From: Methylomonas sp. EFPC3
Lineage (GTDB): Bacteria > Pseudomonadota > Gammaproteobacteria > Methylococcales > Methylomonadaceae
Length of the DNA: 64,000 nucleotides
Assembly: GCF_029643245.1 (NCBI RefSeq)
Contig: NZ_CP116398.1
Location: 3,038,001-3,102,000 of the forward strand
Direction of reading: 5' to 3'
Under the pieces are notes generated by a model, which did not search any database, was not told the DNA's origin, and worked only from the letters and a program-made list of their open reading frames with translations. Shown here one piece after another: positions 27,371 through 34,966 of the stretch. Position numbers and translations under genes: made by a program. Position 1 is the first letter of the stretch, and each line of letters begins with the position of its first letter.

Positions 27371-29071
27371 TCAGTTGGTCGCGCACTGCGGCCGGGTACA
27401 GGACTGCACCAGTTTGCGGGCATCGAGAAGGTTGACGACGCCGTTACGGTCGATGTCGCGCGGGTCGCCTGCGGCAATCTTGCTGCCGCGCGCCGCCAGA
27501 ATCCGGTTAATGTCGACTTGGTCGACATCGCGGTCGCCGTCAAGATCGCCGGCCACAGTGATGGCCTCGCACACGTCCGGCACATGGTTGGTGTTGGTGT
27601 CGCCCACCCGGCGCCGCTCGATGTCGGTTACATCCGATTGGCCGTTTTGGTTACAGTCCGGAAACACGTTTAGGTAGTACACGTCCTGCTCGCCGTTATA
27701 GGTTGCGGTGTAGGCCAGGCTGGCCCCGTCCTTGCCCGACACCAAGGTGGAATAGTCGCCGATCTTGGTGGAGCCGTGCGGGTAAGCGATTGTGGTGTCG
27801 AATGCCGGGCTGACCGGAACGTTTTTGCTCCAGGTTTGCCCTCCGTCCCAGGAGTAGCTGTAATACAGCCGCGACACCTTGTAATTGCCGCTATCGCGGG
27901 TGTCGTACCAGACGGCATCGATGCGCGAGTTGGGCGCCACGCCCATCATGCCGAACCAATTCCAGTTATTTTTGCTCTGCGCGTCGTCGTTGATGCGTAT
28001 CGGCGCGCTCCAGGTGTCACCGCCGTCGCTGCTGCGGACGAAGGTAATGTCGAGATTGTCCGCCCCCGGCGGATCGACCGTCGCCAAAACGTAAAGATGG
28101 CCGCGCATCGCGCTGGCCGAGCTATCGACACCGACTTGGACGTCGCCAGTAGGCCCGTATTGGTTGGGGTTTTGCTTAAACAAAAATAGCGGAGCCAGAC
28201 CACCCAAGTCGATTTCGCGGGTATCGAAGGTCGGGGTTTGCGCCGGATCGCGGGCATTCAACGACCGGGAAAACAGATGGTGATGCAGGTTACGGTCTTG
28301 GTGTTCCTCGTCGAATTCCGGCGGCTCCCGTCTGCCCGCCAGATACAGCTCGCCGTCGTTGCCGACCCGCATCGTGCCGAAGGTCGGGGTCTCCGGGATT
28401 GCCAGCGGCGGCTGGAAGCTGGCGCCTCTGTCGATCGAGCGGACGAAGCATTTTTCCGCCAGACAGTCGCGCCAATTCAGGTAGACATGGCCGTCGCTGG
28501 TGCCGCCGCTGCGGTCCACGGCCATTTGGGCCTTGTCGCCGCCTTGGCCGTAAGCGAACACCGGTGCTTCCCAACTGCGGCCGCCGTCCAATGATTTGAT
28601 GACCTGGATGTCTTGGACAAAGGTATAACTCGGATCGAAATGCAGGCTCTGGTAGTAAAAATTGCCCAAGGCGTCGACATCCAAGGTCGGATTGCTGCGG
28701 CCTTCGCCCGGGGTGATCGTGCCGTTGAAATGCCAATGCGCACCGGCATCGGCGGTATAAGCCCATCCGCCTTGCCGAAACGACGAGTCCACCGAATCGA
28801 ACTGGCGCCAGGAAACCACCATATTGGCCGGGTCCAGCGGATTGATCGCCAGGCTCGGTTCGTTGGCGGCATCGCCGACGATATTTTTGCCGTCGGCGGT
28901 GACATTGACTTGGGTACTGATATAAGCGCCCTGGCTGTATTGATTCGCGATCGCGGACTGCGTCCAGCCGGCGGTCAGCATCGAAGCCGCCAACGCCGTC
29001 ACCAAGCGCTTCGCCGGGGGCGCGTAACGGCGCGGACAGGTGCTAGCCGCTTGTCCTAGGTCGATTTTCAT
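27371..29071 (-). CDS. Secreted BNR-repeat (sialidase-fold) protein with C-terminal dockerin
   Basis: The product is 566 residues. An unusually long, Arg-rich N-terminus precedes a signal peptide ending SAIA. The body has several Asp-box (BNR) turns: SLDGGRSW, SSDGGDTW and SWDGGQTW, with a weaker TADAGAHW, which indicates a six-bladed sialidase-like propeller. Catalytic sialidase residues are not evident, so binding rather than hydrolysis is possible. Calcium-binding repeats (DCNQNGQSDVTDIE) lead to a dockerin pair (DLDGDRDVDQVDI ... DIDRNGVVNLLDARKL) and a tail with two cysteines. The ATG at 29071 overlaps the stop of the PEP-CTERM gene upstream by four bases (ATGA), showing an operon. Confidence 0.82.
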   Translation of the reverse strand: MKIDLGQAASTCPRRYAPPAKRLVTALAASMLTAGWTQSAIANQYSQGAYISTQVNVTADGKNIVGDAANEPSLAINPLDPANMVVSWRQFDSVDSSFRQGGWAYTADAGAHWHFNGTITPGEGRSNPTLDVDALGNFYYQSLHFDPSYTFVQDIQVIKSLDGGRSWEAPVFAYGQGGDKAQMAVDRSGGTSDGHVYLNWRDCLAEKCFVRSIDRGASFQPPLAIPETPTFGTMRVGNDGELYLAGRREPPEFDEEHQDRNLHHHLFSRSLNARDPAQTPTFDTREIDLGGLAPLFLFKQNPNQYGPTGDVQVGVDSSASAMRGHLYVLATVDPPGADNLDITFVRSSDGGDTWSAPIRINDDAQSKNNWNWFGMMGVAPNSRIDAVWYDTRDSGNYKVSRLYYSYSWDGGQTWSKNVPVSPAFDTTIAYPHGSTKIGDYSTLVSGKDGASLAYTATYNGEQDVYYLNVFPDCNQNGQSDVTDIERRRVGDTNTNHVPDVCEAITVAGDLDGDRDVDQVDINRILAARGSKIAAGDPRDIDRNGVVNLLDARKLVQSCTRPQCATN

Positions 29072-29862
29072 AACATGTGTCCTCTTGGCTTGCGGCAAAA
29101 GCCGAAGCCGGCCAAGCCGGCCGCGAACAACGCGAATGCCGGCGGCAGCGGCACCACCGCGGTTTGCAGATTGAAATTGCCGACAATCGCATCGCGGGTA
29201 CCGTTCAGGTGGTCGTAGCCCTCTCCCAAACCCAGATCGCCCGACAGACTGAAGCGGCTGGAATCGAGTCCCATCACGACGTTGAACAGGTTGTAAGACT
29301 GCGAGCGGAAAGAAACGTGGTTGTACAGGCTCCAGGCCGAGCGGCCGCTAGCAAGGTCGATATTGGCGGCGTCGTATTCCAAGGTGTAATCGCCGGATAA
29401 AATGCGATTGAAGTCCGAGCCGGTATCGACCCGAAACCGGAACACCCCGGCCAAGCCGATAGCACCCGTCACCGTGGCCTCGAAATCGGCCGGATCGAAA
29501 TCGATGGTCGTCGGCTTGCTCCGCCGGTTGGTTAAGTTGGTGACCGAGCTGCCGTTAACGGCAAACGTCAATCCGGTTGCGGGAATCTCCGCCACGCCGG
29601 GTACCAGGTGGTCTTCCAAAATTTGGCTATAGCTCCGGCTGCGCGAGGCTTGCGCGTCGAAAAACTCTTCCAGGTACATCGACCGGGCAGGCGTTTCGTC
29701 GATATCCACGGCGGCGGCCAACGCGTCGCGATCCAAGTTCACGACCAACGAGCCGCCGGATACCGTGGCGGCCTCCGCCGGGGATAACAACGCCGTGGCC
29801 AGCAACATACCCCAGCCGAAGCGGAGCGCCGAAAATCTAGCTAAATGAATACTCATAGTCAT
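29068..29862 (-). CDS. VPLPP-CTERM surface protein (paralogue of the next gene upstream)
   Basis: The product is about 264 residues from the ATG at 29862; TTG at 29895 and ATG at 29856 are alternatives and no strong ribosome site decides between them. A signal peptide ends PAEA. The secreted domain shares stretches with the protein at 29938-30768, for example LSGDYTLEYD against LSGDYQFGYV and NHVSFRSQSYN against NNVSFSSTTYD, so the two are tandem paralogues. The tail VVPLPPAFALFAAGLAG-FGFCRKPR is a PEP-CTERM-like sorting signal. Translation is coupled to the BNR-dockerin gene. Confidence 0.8.
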   Translation of the reverse strand: MTMSIHLARFSALRFGWGMLLATALLSPAEAATVSGGSLVVNLDRDALAAAVDIDETPARSMYLEEFFDAQASRSRSYSQILEDHLVPGVAEIPATGLTFAVNGSSVTNLTNRRSKPTTIDFDPADFEATVTGAIGLAGVFRFRVDTGSDFNRILSGDYTLEYDAANIDLASGRSAWSLYNHVSFRSQSYNLFNVVMGLDSSRFSLSGDLGLGEGYDHLNGTRDAIVGNFNLQTAVVPLPPAFALFAAGLAGFGFCRKPRGHML

Positions 29863-29937
29863 GCTGAGGGAAATAATCTTGAAAAGCGGTGCCAACCAAG
29901 CCGAAGCACCCGGGTATGCCCGGGTGCGAAAGCCGGC

Positions 29938-30768
29938 TTAGGCCGGAATGGCTGTGCGTTTACGGCGAGTGGAGGCCATCACGCCGAACAAACCGCTACC
30001 GAACAACCAGACCGCTGCCGGCACCGGAACCGCGGCCGGAGCCGGAGAAATCAGGCTGAAGGTACCGGCACGGCCGGCTTGGCTGACGCCGTCGCCGCCG
30101 AACAGGAAGGCGCTGGTGCTGGCGGAATACCACAGTTCGCCGGTAAACAGCAGTTTGTCGCCGTCGGTGGTGACGCTGATGTTGCGGGTATCGTAGGTGG
30201 TGGACGAGAAGCTGACGTTGTTGGTCAGAGCCCAACCGCTGTTGACGCCGTTATTGCGAGCGGCGACGTAGCCGAATTGGTAATCGCCGGATAGCAGCGT
30301 ACCGGTGAAACTGCCGCGAGTCATTACCACACCGTTTAGCCCGGCAACGCCGCTGGCGGTAAAGGTCGACGAGTTGGTCAACGCGTCCTGACTGCTTCCC
30401 CACGTTAACGTGGTCGCTTTGTTGTTGCGGCCGCCGCTACCGAACGGAATGCCGGTACCGGCCAAACTGGACGGGTTGATGTCGAACGACAGCGTCGCAG
30501 GCGCCGGGTAGGTATCGTTTGCCACGCCAAGCATTTGCGACACATTCATATTGTCCGCCAACGACTTGTCGAAATAATTGGCGACATAATACGAAGTGAT
30601 CGCGCCGTCGCCCAAGGTCAAGCCCGACAACAAATCATCGGGATTGTCATAGGAAATTTGGAACACCCCGCCGTTCAGCGTGCCCGCACTTGCCACGTTA
30701 GCGATTGCCAGCGCGCCAGCAGCCAGGACGCAGCGTAGCCGCAGCGATTTCGATCCGATCTTTTGCAT
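29938..30768 (-). CDS. PEP-CTERM (VPVPA) surface protein
   Basis: The 276-residue product has a signal peptide ending VASA and a beta-rich secreted domain of unknown function. The sorting tail VPVPAAVWLFGSGLFGV is followed by an RRKR cluster, a classic exosortase substrate. It is the first gene of the minus-strand surface cluster. A leader of roughly 270 bases with hairpins and a possible aptamer precedes it, as does a sigma-54 promoter match. AGGA lies about eight bases before the ATG. Expression control by RpoN is known for PEP-CTERM genes in some other bacteria, which fits this layout. Confidence 0.88.
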   Translation of the reverse strand: MQKIGSKSLRLRCVLAAGALAIANVASAGTLNGGVFQISYDNPDDLLSGLTLGDGAITSYYVANYFDKSLADNMNVSQMLGVANDTYPAPATLSFDINPSSLAGTGIPFGSGGRNNKATTLTWGSSQDALTNSSTFTASGVAGLNGVVMTRGSFTGTLLSGDYQFGYVAARNNGVNSGWALTNNVSFSSTTYDTRNISVTTDGDKLLFTGELWYSASTSAFLFGGDGVSQAGRAGTFSLISPAPAAVPVPAAVWLFGSGLFGVMASTRRKRTAIPA

Positions 30769-30804
30769 ACTTTTTTCCTAAATGAAAGATATAAACGCTA
30801 TAAG

Positions 30805-30825
30805 CGGCTTGAACGACTCAAGCCG
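30805..30825 (-). promoter_or_regulatory. Hairpin in the 5' leader of the PEP-CTERM gene
   Basis: A perfect eight-base stem (CGGCTTGA / TCAAGCCG) with a five-base loop lies about 37 bases before the ATG. The bases after it on the minus strand are not a U run. It could act as part of a regulatory expression platform rather than as a terminator. A second palindrome (ctctcgcacgagag) lies at 30833-30846. Confidence 0.5.
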
Positions 30826-30845
30826 TCGATGACTCTCGCACGAGA

Positions 30846-30926
30846 GGCGGCCCGGCTGTCTCGAGCTGGCGAGATCCGCGGCTTTCCGGCTCCACCTTGC
30901 GGCGGATGTGGCGAAGTGCTCCCTCC
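30846..30926 (-). promoter_or_regulatory. GEMM-like (c-di-GMP-type) structured leader RNA, tentative
   Basis: On the minus strand this leader contains a five-pair stem closed by a GNRA loop (CCGCC-GCAA-GGTGG), then GGAAAGCC, and later GACAGCCGGGCCGCC. The order of a GNRA hairpin, an AAAGCC turn and a CAGCCGGG segment is that of the c-di-GMP-I (GEMM) riboswitch class. The 5' GCAAACC-like part is degenerate (CGCCACAT), so this may be a variant or a chance resemblance. Three c-di-GMP enzymes in the window make the idea plausible. A covariance-model search would settle it. Confidence 0.4.
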
Positions 30927-31048
30927 TTGAAAACCGGACGGCTGGACCCCGAACGGCATATTCCCTTAGTGAGCGGCGGTTGCTAACGCACCGGTCGGGC
31001 GGGCCACAGCCGCCACCAGAACGCTGGCAAACGCTACAACAGGAGTTC

Positions 31049-31064
31049 AGCAGATACCGTGCCA
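31049..31064 (-). promoter_or_regulatory. Sigma-54 (-24/-12) promoter for the PEP-CTERM/dockerin cluster
   Basis: Read on the minus strand the sequence is TGGCACGGTATCTGCT. It matches the RpoN consensus TGGCACG-N4-TTGCW at every fixed position but one, with GG and GC ten bases apart. Transcription would begin near 31037 and give a leader of about 270 bases before the PEP-CTERM ATG at 30768. Confidence 0.65.
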
Positions 31065-31453
31065 GTCCTAACAAATAAAACCAGATGCCGATTCAGCAGG
31101 CTGGAGCGGGAAGCCGAGCGGCTGAAATATCAGGAACGGCGGGGCCGGACAGGGTGGACGGGAGATTCGAGTCGCGATTGAGAGAATGGATGTCCGCTAG
31201 AGCTTGGTCTGATGACGACAAGCCCAAGCGATGAAACGGACGACGGAAGTTAGGGGATTTAACCCAAACACCCCCTAAGCGGCAAATGGTAACTTATTGT
31301 ATTGGCTGGCTCTTTGGCTGGATATCGGCAAATCCCGATACCGGCCTGGGTGATTTAACATATTTAGATTGTCCCTGGCCGGATCGACGCCGCCAAGCTA
31401 CCACGAGAATAGGCAAAATCGGATTTTTAAATCGTAGCAGCGCTGAAAATCCG
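31065..31453. other. Intergenic region between recB and the surface-protein cluster
   Basis: No convincing gene is visible. The stretch lies upstream of the sigma-54 promoter and downstream of the recB stop. It could hold enhancer sites for an RpoN activator and the recB terminator, but no repeated site or clear terminator stands out. In particular there is no recD. Confidence 0.5.
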
Positions 31454-34400
31454 CTAGGTACGGAAGAACACATCGGCCAGATCGCCAAGCAGACCTTGCT
31501 CCGGGCGGTCGGCGAACACACCGCTTGCCGGCCGCTCGGGCTCCATGCCGCGCACGAACAAGTACTTGACGCCGCCGAAATGGCGGGCGTAATCGTAGTC
31601 CGGCAGGCGTTGGCCCAGGTATGCGTGCAACACCAGACTGTACAGCCAATATTGCAGGCCGTAATTGTGTTCGCGCATGGCCTGCAGCAGGCTGGCCTGG
31701 CTATAGTCCGCCAAGGCGTTGGTTTTGTAATCCATTACAAAGTAGCGGCCGCCGTAACAACAGACCAGATCAATGAAACCGGTCAGATAGCCGCTGATTT
31801 GTTTGGAGTCCAGCGCCTGATAGGCCGGACAGGCGGCCAGGATCCGGTTGATACGGGCGGTATCCACCCGGCCCGGCATGGACAGGTAAAACGGCATTTC
31901 CTTGATGCACTGCGCCGGCTCCAGATTTTTCAGGCAAAACCCCGGATCTTCGCTGAGCGGAGTGGCCGTTACCCGGTACAGCACCTCGCTCAAAATTTGC
32001 GGTTGCGCCAACTGCAGACCGTAGCGCAGGCAGGCTTGGGCGCTGGCGCGGCCGATGTCGCGCCGCGCGGCCAAGTCGGCAAACGCCACGGTCTCCAGCA
32101 GGCTGTGGATCACGTTGCCGGTGTGGGCGCCGCGCGGCAGGGCTTCATCGCCGGCCGGTTGGCCGTGGCTTTCTTCGGCTTTATCGGCCGGCAGTTCCGG
32201 CGTCTGCTCCAGGCTCAGCGCCGCCAACGCGGTGTAGCTGCTCATTTGCCAGATGCTGTGCAGACTGCGGGTTTGGCGACGATGCGCCAACGCCAGGTCG
32301 GCAGCACGGCGGTCGGCCGGCAATTCGGCCGGCTCGCCGGCCGCTTCGGCCGGTAGCAGGCGGTACTCGAATAAATCCGGTTCTGCGCTTGCCAGCTGTT
32401 GCAGCACCTGCTGCTGGCCGGCGAAATCGCAGTCGGCGAATTCGAATAAATAGGCCATGGCCGAGTCGTTGGCCCGCTCCTTGGTGCGGACGTCGGCCCA
32501 ATTCAGATAGCAGCGGTACTTGGCCCGAGTCAACGCGACGTAAAACAAACGCAGGTCCTCGGCCAATTCTTCGAACAAGGCTTGTTCGCGGCGTTCGGCG
32601 AATTGTGGCGAACCCAGGTCGGCGACCATCGTCCCGTGTTCGTGGCATTGCACCAAAGCGGTTTCGGTTTTCAGCCGGTCGCTGCGCCGCCATAGATCGG
32701 GACAGAACACCAGCGGGTACTCCAGGCCTTTGGAACTGTGCAGCGTGACGATCTTGATCGCGTCCTCGTCGCTTTCCAGCCGCAATTGGCGGTCTTCGCT
32801 ACTGTCTTGCGCCGCTTGCTGGATCGCCCGCCGCAGCCAGTCCAGCGTCTTGCTGATCGCCAGATGCTCGTCGATCGCCGCTTGCTGCAGCCGCTCGGCC
32901 AAATGGTGGATATTGGTCAGCACCCGTTCGGCTTGGGGTTGCTCCGACAGGTGTTGTTCGATCCGCTCCCGCCGCAGTAGTTGCTGCAGCGTCGCCAGCA
33001 GGCCTTGGTTGCGCCAGCATTGCAGATAGTCCTGAAAGCGCGACACCCAAGCGTCCAGCTCCGCCTCGTCCTGGCTCAGCCGATACAATTGCTGGCCGTC
33101 CAATCCAAACCACGGCGTGGCCAACGCCTGCTTCAACAGATCGATTTGGCCGGCGCCGGCCACCGCCCGCAGCACGTGGTACAACTCGAAAGCTTGGATG
33201 GAGGCGAATACCGACTGCTTGCTGTTCAATACTGCCGGTATGCCGGCCGCCAGCAACGCCTGTTGATAGGCCGCGGCAGCGGCATTGCTCCGTACCAGAA
33301 TCGCGATGTCGCCGGCTTGCACCGGCCGTTCCGCACCGTGCTTTTCGGCGATGCGGCCGGCCGTCAGTAGCCGGCTGATTTCGGCGACGACGGCGTGCTC
33401 GATCAGCGCCGAGACTTCGCCGGAACTGCCTTTGCGCGCGGTCCAATGCTCCTGCTTGCCGGGATTTTTATCGAGCTGCCACAGGACCAGCGGCGCGCCG
33501 GCGATACTGCCGTCGCCGGGCTGGCGGCCGGCCATGACCGGCGTGAAATCCAATTGATCGAACAAAAACGGTTTTTGCCGGCGGAACAAGCGGTTCACCG
33601 CCTGCACCAGATGCGGATGAGAGCGCCAATTGTGCAGCAACGTGTAATGCCGGTCGGCGCGTTGTTGGGCGGCGAAGTAGGAAAAAATATCGGCGCCGCG
33701 GAATTTGTAAATCGCCTGCTTCGGATCGCCGATCAGATATAAATAATGTTCCGCGCTGGCAAATACGCCGGAAAAGATCCGCCATTGCTTGGCGTCGGTG
33801 TCCTGAAATTCGTCGATCAACGCCGCGCGGAAGCGCAGGCGCAATTCCGCCGCCAGCAAGGCACCGTTGTCGCCGTCCAGCGCCGCCGCCAAGCGGGTGA
33901 TCAGGTCGTCGAAGGACAACACGTTCTCCCGCAACAGGCGCCGGTCCAGTTCCGAACGCAAGCTGGCCAGCAACGCGGCGCGCAAGGCGACCGGCAACCG
34001 CCGCACCGCATCGGCCAGAGCCTCGAACGGCCCGCAATCAATATTCAGACCAGCCAAGTACTGCTGCTTCTGCTCCTCGGCCGGCAACGGCTTGTTCTTG
34101 CTGCTGCGAAATTTGATGCCGCTCAGACCGGCCAGCAACGTGACTTGGTTCAGACAGTCGAAATCCGGCAAATCCTGCTCCGGGTCTTGCAACCACTCTG
34201 CCAGGGTTTGCAGCCGTTGCGGCAAACCGGCGGCGAAGCTTGCGCTAAAGTAGCCGGCTTCTAGCGCATCGATCAAGGTTGCCGCTACCGTCGGCAATTG
34301 CGCAGCGGCCGCCGCGCGCAAGGCCGGCAGCGCCGCCAAATCGGCGTCCAGATCGGTATCCAGCGGGTAGGCGTTTTGCTGCAGATCGATGCGCAGCACG

Positions 34401-34966
34401 CTATCCAGCAAGGCGTCCGGAGTCGGATAGGCGCGCAGCAGCAATGCGGCTTGCCAGGCCGGGCGTTGGTAGATTTGCCGACGCCAGAAGTCGTCGGCGC
34501 ACTGCAATTTCAATTCGGCAACGTCGCCGCTCAGTTCGCAATCGAACAACTGGCCGCTTTCCAGTGCGTGTTCGGCCAGCACCCGTTGGCAGAAACCATG
34601 AATGGTGAAAATCGCCGCCTGGTCGATATCGAGCAGCGCCAGTTCCAGGCGTTGGCGAATGCTGGCGCTATCCAGCGTCAAGCCTGCCAGCCAGGCGGTA
34701 ATCGCCGGATCGTCGCCCGGCGCCGGATGCAGCAGAATGTGCCGGGCCTTGACCAGGCGGGCGCGGATGCGGTCCTTCAGTTCTTCGCTGGCGGCTTTGG
34801 TGAAGGTCACCACCAGCAGTTGCTTGATGTCGAGCCGGCACTCGACCACAAAGCGCAGTACCAGCATCGCGATGGTGTAAGTCTTGCCGGTACCGGCACT
34901 GGCTTCGATCAGATTGATGCCGGTTTCCAGCTCGCCGCGAGTGGCGTCGAAGGCCTTACTCTGCAT
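31454..34966 (-). CDS. recB: Exodeoxyribonuclease V subunit beta
   Basis: RecB is the helicase-nuclease subunit of RecBCD, which processes double-strand ends for recombination and degrades foreign linear DNA. The 1170-residue product has Walker A (IEASAGTGKTYTIA) near residue 20 and the UvrD-type motif LIDEFQDTD. Further SF1 helicase motifs follow (LIGDPKQAIYKFRGAD; VTLHSSKGLEYPLVF). The C-terminal nuclease domain shows GFIDLV followed by VMDYKTN. Its start overlaps the recC stop by 11 bases. No recD follows, unlike the usual recC-recB-recD order. Confidence 0.96.
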   Translation of the reverse strand: MQSKAFDATRGELETGINLIEASAGTGKTYTIAMLVLRFVVECRLDIKQLLVVTFTKAASEELKDRIRARLVKARHILLHPAPGDDPAITAWLAGLTLDSASIRQRLELALLDIDQAAIFTIHGFCQRVLAEHALESGQLFDCELSGDVAELKLQCADDFWRRQIYQRPAWQAALLLRAYPTPDALLDSVLRIDLQQNAYPLDTDLDADLAALPALRAAAAAQLPTVAATLIDALEAGYFSASFAAGLPQRLQTLAEWLQDPEQDLPDFDCLNQVTLLAGLSGIKFRSSKNKPLPAEEQKQQYLAGLNIDCGPFEALADAVRRLPVALRAALLASLRSELDRRLLRENVLSFDDLITRLAAALDGDNGALLAAELRLRFRAALIDEFQDTDAKQWRIFSGVFASAEHYLYLIGDPKQAIYKFRGADIFSYFAAQQRADRHYTLLHNWRSHPHLVQAVNRLFRRQKPFLFDQLDFTPVMAGRQPGDGSIAGAPLVLWQLDKNPGKQEHWTARKGSSGEVSALIEHAVVAEISRLLTAGRIAEKHGAERPVQAGDIAILVRSNAAAAAYQQALLAAGIPAVLNSKQSVFASIQAFELYHVLRAVAGAGQIDLLKQALATPWFGLDGQQLYRLSQDEAELDAWVSRFQDYLQCWRNQGLLATLQQLLRRERIEQHLSEQPQAERVLTNIHHLAERLQQAAIDEHLAISKTLDWLRRAIQQAAQDSSEDRQLRLESDEDAIKIVTLHSSKGLEYPLVFCPDLWRRSDRLKTETALVQCHEHGTMVADLGSPQFAERREQALFEELAEDLRLFYVALTRAKYRCYLNWADVRTKERANDSAMAYLFEFADCDFAGQQQVLQQLASAEPDLFEYRLLPAEAAGEPAELPADRRAADLALAHRRQTRSLHSIWQMSSYTALAALSLEQTPELPADKAEESHGQPAGDEALPRGAHTGNVIHSLLETVAFADLAARRDIGRASAQACLRYGLQLAQPQILSEVLYRVTATPLSEDPGFCLKNLEPAQCIKEMPFYLSMPGRVDTARINRILAACPAYQALDSKQISGYLTGFIDLVCCYGGRYFVMDYKTNALADYSQASLLQAMREHNYGLQYWLYSLVLHAYLGQRLPDYDYARHFGGVKYLFVRGMEPERPASGVFADRPEQGLLGDLADVFFRT

